In this document: positions 41,306-45,805 of the stretch, in pieces | How positions within the stretch are numbered: position 1 is the first letter of the stretch | How the letters are laid out: the number at the start of each line of letters is the position of its first letter | From: Spirochaetaceae bacterium | Lineage (GTDB): Bacteria; Spirochaetota; Spirochaetia; Treponematales; Breznakiellaceae | Length of the DNA: 45,805 nucleotides | Reading direction: 5' to 3' | Assembly (NCBI GenBank): GCA_031255315.1 | Contig: JAIRSS010000105.1 | Location: 1-45,805 of the forward strand | Position numbers and translations under genes: made by a program | Notes under the pieces: generated by a model | Database searches by the model: none | What the model saw: the letters and a program-made list of their open reading frames with translations, nothing else | What the model was told of the DNA's origin: nothing

Positions 41306-42688
41306 ATGGAACAATTCGGCGCTTTCGTCAAAATGGTTGACGGGTATCTCTGGGGACCGTGGCTGCTGGTTTTGCTTTTTGGCACTCATGTTTTTATGAC
41401 GATACGAACCGGCTTTATTCAGCGCAAACTCGGTCTTGCCATTAAGCTGTCGGTTACCAAAGACCCGGACGGCGCAGGAGATGTCTCCCAATTCGGCGCT
41501 CTAACCACGGCCCTTGCGTCAACGATTGGCACGGGTAATATTATCGGGGTGGGAACCGCTGTTGCCCTGGGCGGTCCCGGGGCGGTTTTGTGGATGTGGC
41601 TTACCGGCGTGTTCGGCATAGCAACCAAGTACGCGGAATCCTTGATTGCGGTGAAGTACCGGGTAAAGACCGAAAGCGGCGCTATGCTCGGCGGGGCCAT
41701 GTACGCCCTTGAACGGGGGCTTAAGATGAAATGGCTTGCCCTGCTCTTTGCCGTGTTTACCGCCTTTGCCGCCTTCGGGATCGGGAGCGGGGTGCAGGCC
41801 AACGCGGTGGCCTCCCTTATCAACGAAAGCTTTCATGTTCCCCTGTGGGTATCGGGAGCGATTATGGCCGTGCTGGTGGCCCTGGTTTTGCTGGGCGGCC
41901 TCCAATGGATCACCAAGGTCTGTGTGCGCCTGGTGCCCTTTATGGCGATTATGTATGTAGCGGGATGTCTCATCATTTTGGGGATTAATCACGAGTACAT
42001 TCTCCCGGCAATCCGGGAGATTTGCGGTTCCGCGTTTTCCGCCCGCGCCGCCGGAGGCGGTTTTATTGCCGCCGGCATTATGTCCGCCGCACGCTACGGT
42101 ATTGCCCGCGGGCTTTTTTCCAATGAATCCGGCATGGGTTCCGCGCCTATTGTGTCCGCCGCCGCCCAAACCCGTAATCCTGTGCGTCAGGCGCTGGTTT
42201 CCAGTACGGGTACGTTCTGGGATACGGTCGTGGTGTGCGCTATAACGGGACTGGTGATTGTAAGCTCGGTAATCGGCAACCCCGAGATAGACACCATCGG
42301 TTTTAACGGCGGGGTTCTTACCCATGCGGCTTTTAATCAGATACCGAAAGTCGGTACGCTCGTTCTTACTTTCGGTTTAATAACCTTTGCGTTCTCCACG
42401 ATACTGGGCTGGTCCTACTACGGGGAACGCTGTGCTGAGTATCTGTTCGGTTCCAAAATCAACATTCCCTACCGGGTGCTTTACGTGATTGTTACCTTTG
42501 TCGGTTCCGTGATTGCCCTGGACCTGGTATGGGATATAGCAGACGCGCTGAACGCACTCATGGCCATTCCCAACCTGGTGGCGGTACTGCTACTGAGCAA
42601 CCTCATTGTAAAAGAAACCCGTCACTATCTTGGCAATATTGACGAAATAGATACGAACCCCATTCCTTCGCGAAAAGAATTGAAATAA
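41306..42688 (+). CDS. Alanine or glycine:cation symporter (AGCS family)
   Basis: A 460-residue sodium-coupled amino-acid importer with ~11 membrane helices. Family signatures: T-I-R-T-G-F-I-Q, S-Q-F-G-A-L-T-T-A-L-A-S-T-I-G-T-G-N-I-I-G-V-G-T-A, G-P-G-A-V-L-W-M-W-L-T-G, and A-R-G-L-F-S-N-E-S-G-M-G-S-A-P-I, typical of AgcS/AlsT. ATG 41306 has AAGGGG upstream; the nine extra residues of the longer frame are not needed. It has its own promoter and a hairpin after it. The preferred substrate (Ala, Gly, or Gln) cannot be read from sequence. Confidence 0.93.
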   Translation: MEQFGAFVKMVDGYLWGPWLLVLLFGTHVFMTIRTGFIQRKLGLAIKLSVTKDPDGAGDVSQFGALTTALASTIGTGNIIGVGTAVALGGPGAVLWMWLTGVFGIATKYAESLIAVKYRVKTESGAMLGGAMYALERGLKMKWLALLFAVFTAFAAFGIGSGVQANAVASLINESFHVPLWVSGAIMAVLVALVLLGGLQWITKVCVRLVPFMAIMYVAGCLIILGINHEYILPAIREICGSAFSARAAGGGFIAAGIMSAARYGIARGLFSNESGMGSAPIVSAAAQTRNPVRQALVSSTGTFWDTVVVCAITGLVIVSSVIGNPEIDTIGFNGGVLTHAAFNQIPKVGTLVLTFGLITFAFSTILGWSYYGERCAEYLFGSKINIPYRVLYVIVTFVGSVIALDLVWDIADALNALMAIPNLVAVLLLSNLIVKETRHYLGNIDEIDTNPIPSRKELK

Positions 42689-42695
42689 GTATAAA

Positions 42696-42719
42696 AGCCC
42701 CTCCCTTATGGGGAGGGCT
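42696..42719. terminator. Hairpin after the AGCS symporter gene
   Basis: AGCCC(C)TCCC / GGGAGGGCT with one bulge. The T-run is on the minus side (TTTTAT), and only AAACTTT follows on the plus side. Likely a weak or minus-directed terminator marking the border of the A/T-richer region. Confidence 0.45.
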
Positions 42720-42767
42720 AAACTTTACCCGCAATTTTCCCTGCTTATGGACGCACGAGGAACGCCT

Positions 42768-42821
42768 ATGTTTGGAACAAAGAAAGTATTCTTTGTAAAA
42801 GCAGTAAATTGGATAATATGA
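42768..42821 (+). CDS. Possible 17-residue leader peptide coupled to the next gene
   Basis: ATG 42768 has GAGGAA upstream. The 17-codon frame (MFGTKKVFFVKAVNWII) ends in a TGA overlapping the next ATG (ATGA). It could help translate the phosphatidyltransferase, whose own SD is poor, or be the rest of a truncated membrane protein. Confidence 0.35.
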   Translation: MFGTKKVFFVKAVNWII

Positions 42822-43378
42822 CGCTGAAAAAATGTATTCCCAATATGTTGTCGTTGACAAGGATACTCCTCATTTTACCTTTTATACTAACCATACATGA
42901 CATTTTCATCTATGAATGTACCAATAATTTGGCGTTACTGCTTGTATTTGTTTTCATAATAATATCCGATGTCGCCGACGGCTATTTGGCAAGAAAATTG
43001 AAGTGCGCGTCAGACGGCGGCGCAATATTGGATATTGTTTCAGACGCACTATATACAATTTTATCGCTCGGCGCTTTTGTGTATTTCAAAATTATTCCGG
43101 TATGGTTTGTTTATATCATGCTGTTAAAACTGATAGAATTTGTTGTAACATCAAAGCTGATAAAAGGCAAACGGAAATTTAAAAACAGTATATTTTTTGA
43201 TAAATTAGGGAAAATGGCGGTTTGTGTTGTCATGCTGTTGCCTGGGATATTTGTTTTCAGGTGTGTCATCATTGATTACAAAACGGTAATGAATAGAGGC
43301 GTATACATCATTACCGCGATGCTTGCCGTATCGTTTGTAAGCAGAATAACGAATACAATACAATACATGAAACAATAA
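42818..43378 (+). CDS. CDP-alcohol phosphatidyltransferase family protein
   Basis: A 186-residue membrane enzyme with about five helices. It carries the complete family motif D-G-x2-A-R-x8-G-x3-D-x3-D, read here as D-V-A-D-G-Y-L-A-R ... G-A-I-L-D-I-V-S-D, which binds the metal and the CDP-lipid. Members transfer a phosphatidyl group to an alcohol such as glycerol-phosphate, serine or inositol. The acceptor cannot be told here. The gene is visibly richer in A/T and in ATA/AAA codons than those before 42.7 kb, suggesting transfer from elsewhere. ATG 42818 is coupled to a short upstream frame. Confidence 0.88.
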   Translation: MTLKKCIPNMLSLTRILLILPFILTIHDIFIYECTNNLALLLVFVFIIISDVADGYLARKLKCASDGGAILDIVSDALYTILSLGAFVYFKIIPVWFVYIMLLKLIEFVVTSKLIKGKRKFKNSIFFDKLGKMAVCVVMLLPGIFVFRCVIIDYKTVMNRGVYIITAMLAVSFVSRITNTIQYMKQ

Positions 43379-43390
43379 AAACGCCGTATG

Positions 43391-43406
43391 CCGTTCTGCG
43401 GAACGG
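43391..43406. other. Small hairpin between the phosphatidyltransferase and fluC
   Basis: CCGTTC-TGCG-GAACGG, a perfect 6-bp stem with a tetraloop, 13 bp after the stop codon. No clear T-run. A weak terminator at best. No fluoride riboswitch pattern is visible up to 43480. Confidence 0.35.
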
Positions 43407-43480
43407 TTAAATCTGCCGCATATTTTGTTTTTTGCCTGTACTATTGAATCCCAAAAAATATTTCAGGGGAGTATGTTTCA

Positions 43481-43858
43481 ATGCGTTATGTATATATTGT
43501 TATCGGCGGTGGGATTGGGGCGCTACTGCGTTATTTTTCGAGCCGATTCATCAATTTGTCCTTGAACAGTACATTCCCCTTTGGAACGCTTTTTGTTAAT
43601 TGCGCCGGAGCCCTGCTCATCGGTTTTTTGACCGGCCTTTTCAACGCCTTGTCAGTTGACATGAAATGGCGGCTGTTTGCAATAACCGGCTTCCTGGGGG
43701 GATACACCACGTTCTCAACCTATTCTCTGGAAACGGTTCAATATCTTATCGCTGGCAATATTAAACACGCTCTGGTAAATATACTGTTGAATAATGTTTT
43801 ATGTATCGTGTTTGTGTTATTGGGTGTTTGGCTGAATAAAATAGTAGCCGCCAAATAA
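43481..43858 (+). CDS. crcB: Fluoride channel FluC/CrcB
   Basis: A 125-residue, four-helix dual-topology dimer subunit that lets F- leave the cell. Hallmarks: G-G-G-I-G-A-L-L-R-Y, P-F-G-T-L-F-V-N-C-A-G-A-L-L-I-G-F and the fluoride-path G-F-L-G-G-Y-T-T-F-S-T-Y-S. A single gene is enough if dual-topology. SD AGGGGAG upstream. Composition is A/T-richer than the main chromosome part, like its upstream neighbour. Confidence 0.94.
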   Translation: MRYVYIVIGGGIGALLRYFSSRFINLSLNSTFPFGTLFVNCAGALLIGFLTGLFNALSVDMKWRLFAITGFLGGYTTFSTYSLETVQYLIAGNIKHALVNILLNNVLCIVFVLLGVWLNKIVAAK

Positions 43859-43883
43859 TTAAATCTTTTCCCAAACCAAAGCG

Positions 43884-43912
43884 TTGACAAACATCCCGCG
43901 TGAATGTACCTT
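43884..43912 (+). promoter_or_regulatory. Promoter of the small membrane-type protein
   Basis: A perfect TTGACA (43884-43889), 17-bp spacer, TACCTT (43907-43912), followed by a GCGGAGG ribosome site and ATG 43931. Confidence 0.55.
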
Positions 43913-43930
43913 GTTCGCGGAGGAAAAAGC

Positions 43931-44143
43931 ATGACAGATGTTGAAATTGATTTTGTTGTTTCGGACGCCGCCGCGTTTATGATTTGTCCCCTTTTACTTA
44001 ATCTTCAGCTTTTGATTTATACCCTAGTCTCGTATTGCAGTACGGAAGTCTCGTACTGCAGTACGAGAGACCTGCGCCGTCCCTCTGGTGGGGCGGCGTG
44101 CAATACAAATCGGGGGAAAACCCCAAAAAGAGCTATTGTATGA
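43931..44143 (+). CDS. Small hydrophobic protein of unknown function with a repeated C-terminal part
   Basis: A promoter and a strong SD (CGGAGG) precede ATG 43931. The 70-residue product has an acidic start (MTDVEIDFVVSD), a hydrophobic stretch (AAAFMICPLLLNLQLLIYTLV, about one helix) and a basic tail (RDLRRPSGG ... NRGKTPKR). The tail contains V-S-Y-C-S-T-E / V-S-Y-C-S-T-R, coded by a palindromic direct repeat. One helix plus a basic tail resembles small membrane toxins or holin-like peptides, but no family is recognised. Its stop overlaps the next short ORF (ATGA). The second half may be junk added by rearrangement. Confidence 0.45.
   Translation: MTDVEIDFVVSDAAAFMICPLLLNLQLLIYTLVSYCSTEVSYCSTRDLRRPSGGAACNTNRGKTPKRAIV
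44027..44067. repeat. Direct repeat of a palindrome
   Basis: GTCTCGTAYTGCAGTACG occurs at 44027-44044 and 44048-44065 (one mismatch, 21-bp period). The second copy is part of the 18-bp perfect palindrome CTCGTACTGCAGTACGAG (44050-44067). The period of seven codons keeps the frame. Confidence 0.75.
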
Positions 44144-44199
44144 AGACCGATTACATTCCTCGCCCAGACAGACCCTTCATGGGATGGGTGAAACAATAA
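44140..44199 (+). pseudogene. Short N-terminal fragment (19 codons)
   Basis: ATG 44140 to TAA 44197 codes MKTDYIPRPDRPFMGWVKQ. The Y-I-P-R-x-D-x-x-F-x-x-W pattern recalls the start of a protein family I have seen in gut spirochaetes and Bacteroidetes, but I cannot name it. After one stop, the same frame stays open (44209-44298) and ends in an ATGA overlap with the methyltransferase start. Probably a truncated gene. Confidence 0.3.
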
Positions 44200-44259
44200 A
44201 GTAACTTTATGAAAGGGGGTAAGAATCTTGAGACGGAGCCGCTGATGTGCGTCAGAGCC

Positions 44260-44288
44260 TTGAAAAAGACGCATCCCAATGATACAAT
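44260..44288 (+). promoter_or_regulatory. Promoter of the Rsm22-like gene
   Basis: TTGAAA (44260-44265), 17-bp spacer, TACAAT (44283-44288), with ATG only 6 bp after the -10 box and no SD, which predicts a leaderless mRNA. Confidence 0.5.
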
Positions 44289-44294
44289 AACGGC

Positions 44295-45512
44295 ATGAAA
44301 TCTTATCAATCCGCTCCGCTTTTTTCCCCCTTGTCTCCTGAAATACGGCAGACCTTGGATTTTATCCCTTCCCTCGTTGACGAAACGTTTCCCCTCCCCA
44401 AAAAGTTCAAAGGCTCCCTAGCCCATGACATTGCCGAACTGTCCCTGTCTCTCACCGCGGAGCGTGAGACGCGGAGACTCTCCTACTTGACAAATCCGCG
44501 TATGCAGTCCGCATATCTACACTATTTCTTGCCATGGAACGTATTTCGTCTATGCCACCTCCTGCCGAATCTGCCCCTTCCCCTTGAAACGGGCGCTACG
44601 ATAGTGGACCTGGGGTCCGGACCTCTGACATTTGCTATAGCGCTTTGGGCTTCGAGACCAGACCTGCGGGACCGATCCCTCGAATTCTTCTGCATTGACA
44701 GAGCAGGCGGGATCGTCCAGTCCGGTAAGAAACTATTCTCTGCTCTTGCAACAAAAGCCGGGCAAGCAAACTGGCGAATCAGAACCGTGAAAGCGGATGT
44801 TTTCGAGTATGGATTTAAACAAAACACGCCTTACGAGCGCGCAACTTTAATTTGTGCGATAAATATGTTCAACGAAGGATTGCCGGCGCGTGGTTCTGCT
44901 TTGAGAAGTGCGGAGAAAGCCGTACGATTATTGAAGCGGCTTTCGGGAAGCGCGTCCGCGCAGAGAGCCTCTTGCAAGTACCTTGTATTGGAGCCCGGCG
45001 TGCCTCAATACGGCGCGTTTATAGAGTCTCTCCGTTACGTTCTTGCCATGGACAGAATCTTCCCTTTGTCCCCCTGTCCTCACCACCGCGCTCCCTGCCC
45101 CTTTTTGCCCGAATGCAGAAAGTGGTGTCATTTTACTTTTGGGACAGAAGACGCGCCTGAGACGCTTCTGCGCCTGTCTGCATCCGCAGGCTTACCCAAA
45201 GAAAGAGCGACCTTAAGCTTCCTGTTCGCAGGGCAAGCTGAACCTTCTGAGGACGTATCCCCGAAAGGACGAATATCAGCACGTATCCTTTCCGACGCTT
45301 TCCCCTTACCGGATGGAAGTAAAGCCCGTTATGGCTGCTCAAAAAAAGGACTTGTACTAGTTCGCGGACAAGGAGCCGTCATAGAAAAGCTGGACTCCGG
45401 CCATTTATGTCTCATCTCCTTTACGAAACCCGAAAGACGCGACAGTAAGAGCGGTGCCCTGTTTGCCTTTATCAAAGATAATCGGCAGTGTCTGGCACCG
45501 TCAGGACAATGA
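44295..45512 (+). CDS. Rsm22-like ribosomal small-subunit-associated methyltransferase
   Basis: A 405-residue protein. An N-terminal helical part (~1-90) precedes a SAM-binding Rossmann domain with I-V-D-L-G-S-G-P-L-T-F (motif I) and E-F-F-C-I-D-R-A. A Cys/His motif at C261-P-H ... C268-P ... C274 ... W-C278-H-F is the hallmark of the Rsm22 family and probably holds an Fe-S cluster. Yeast and human Rsm22/METTL17 act in mitoribosome small-subunit assembly; bacterial members are poorly studied. The C-terminus (~330-400) looks like an OB-type domain. The last codons overlap a GTGTCTGGCACCG repeat. Confidence 0.85.
   Translation: MKSYQSAPLFSPLSPEIRQTLDFIPSLVDETFPLPKKFKGSLAHDIAELSLSLTAERETRRLSYLTNPRMQSAYLHYFLPWNVFRLCHLLPNLPLPLETGATIVDLGSGPLTFAIALWASRPDLRDRSLEFFCIDRAGGIVQSGKKLFSALATKAGQANWRIRTVKADVFEYGFKQNTPYERATLICAINMFNEGLPARGSALRSAEKAVRLLKRLSGSASAQRASCKYLVLEPGVPQYGAFIESLRYVLAMDRIFPLSPCPHHRAPCPFLPECRKWCHFTFGTEDAPETLLRLSASAGLPKERATLSFLFAGQAEPSEDVSPKGRISARILSDAFPLPDGSKARYGCSKKGLVLVRGQGAVIEKLDSGHLCLISFTKPERRDSKSGALFAFIKDNRQCLAPSGQ
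45488..45500. repeat. Palindromic repeat GTGTCTGGCACCG, copy 1
   Basis: It overlaps the end of the Rsm22-like gene. Near-identical to the copy at 45534-45546; each is an imperfect or perfect GTGYC...GRCAC inverted repeat. Short palindromes next to Y1 transposase genes are typical substrates of these enzymes. Confidence 0.6.
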
Positions 45513-45533
45513 CCGCGGGAAAAGTGTCTGACA

Positions 45534-45546
45534 CCGAAGCAATTCC
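45534..45546. repeat. Palindromic repeat GTGTCTGACACCG, copy 2
   Basis: The core GTGTC-T-GACAC is a perfect palindrome, 24 bp before the transposase start and 46 bp from copy 1. Confidence 0.65.
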
Positions 45547-45569
45547 CGTAACAACTCCGTATTGTGGGT

Positions 45570-45805
45570 ATGAGAAAACACCGAGTACTCCTTGAAGGAG
45601 CGACATACCATGTCACGTCGAAAATAGACCATGACGACATGTGCCTTCTTGAACCACAATTCAAGATGTTATTCCTTTCTTTCGTCAAGAAAGCGAAGCG
45701 GAAGTTCCGTTTCCAATTATGGGACTTCTGCGTCATGGGAAATCACATCCATTTCTTGATAAAGCCGGGAGAGGATGGCAATTTATCTGAGATAATGCAG
45801 TGGAT
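45570..45805 (+). mobile_element. REP-associated (Y1/IS200-like) transposase, partial
   Basis: From ATG 45570 the frame is open to the window edge (78 codons). It begins M-R-K-H-R-V-L-L-E-G-A-T-Y-H-V-T-S-K, and carries F-C-V-M-G-N-H-I-H-F-L-I-K-P, the HUH metal-binding motif of the IS200/RAYT group, with the catalytic Tyr expected downstream. RAYT enzymes cut and join short palindromic ssDNA. They are usually single-copy and domesticated, linked to REP-like repeats such as the two found just upstream. Confidence 0.85.

Noticed and set aside
43379..43480. Fluoride riboswitch upstream of crcB
   Set aside because: I looked for the conserved GG-GATGG...pseudoknot pattern and see only a simple 6-bp hairpin.

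Overview
The window reads as chromosomal DNA of a spirochaete, most likely a Treponema of the insect-gut type. This is inferred from gene content and order, not from a database search. Supporting points are the HPr kinase, HPr, NtrY-like kinase, NtrX-like regulator cluster; the rpsF-ssb-rpsR-(YybS-like)-rplI-dnaB cluster; an enlarged PRPP synthase; and a lipoprotein joining a CsgG-like domain to BspA-type leucine-rich repeats. Base composition is GC-rich and even, except for an A/T-richer stretch from about 42.7 to 43.9 kb.

Layout. 1-1.2 kb (minus): start of an SLBB polysaccharide-export-type protein, running off the left edge. 1.5-3.5 kb (plus): corA and sua5. 3.6-4.8 kb (minus): purA, facing sua5 across a shared terminator. 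4.8-5.6 kb: sparse, with promoters and doubtful small ORFs. 5.7-8.1 kb (plus): a hypothetical protein coupled to the CsgG-like/LRR lipoprotein. 8.2-23.6 kb (minus): one very long, tightly packed run, rimP-nusA-infB-rbfA-truB-ribF-rpsO-pnp-dut-lptF-lptG-tgt-HEAT repeat protein. It has a near-consensus promoter and a terminator-like hairpin in its leader. It joins translation initiation and termination factors, RNA processing, tRNA modification and the LPS-transport-type permeases.

23.7-26.2 kb (plus): a zinc/manganese-type ABC transporter (ATPase plus permease) with a lipoprotein, but no recognisable binding protein, followed by a convergent tRNA-Thr. 26.5-31.3 kb (plus): rpsF, ssb, rpsR, a YybS-like membrane protein, rplI, dnaB and a ComFB-like protein. 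31.4-37.5 kb (plus): hprK, ptsH, the ntrY/ntrX pair, a decayed lexA-like fragment, and holA. Here a regulatory PTS sits next to a sigma54-type two-component system. 37.8-42.7 kb (plus): an OmpA-domain protein, PRPP synthase, a HAD phosphatase and an AGCS amino-acid:sodium symporter.

42.7-45.8 kb (plus): an accessory-looking end with a CDP-alcohol phosphatidyltransferase, a FluC/CrcB fluoride channel, a small membrane-type protein with a palindromic repeat, an Rsm22-like methyltransferase, and the start of a REP-associated (Y1) transposase with short palindromic repeats beside it.

I did not find a complete new defence or biosynthetic system. The most rewarding items are the lexA remnant, the leader attenuator candidate in front of rimP-nusA, the zinc-ribbon NusA, the RibF without a recognisable flavokinase motif, the GAFTDA variant in the NtrX-like protein, the CsgG-like/LRR fusion, a 33-bp dispersed repeat, and the small-ORF/repeat region at 43.9-44.3 kb.
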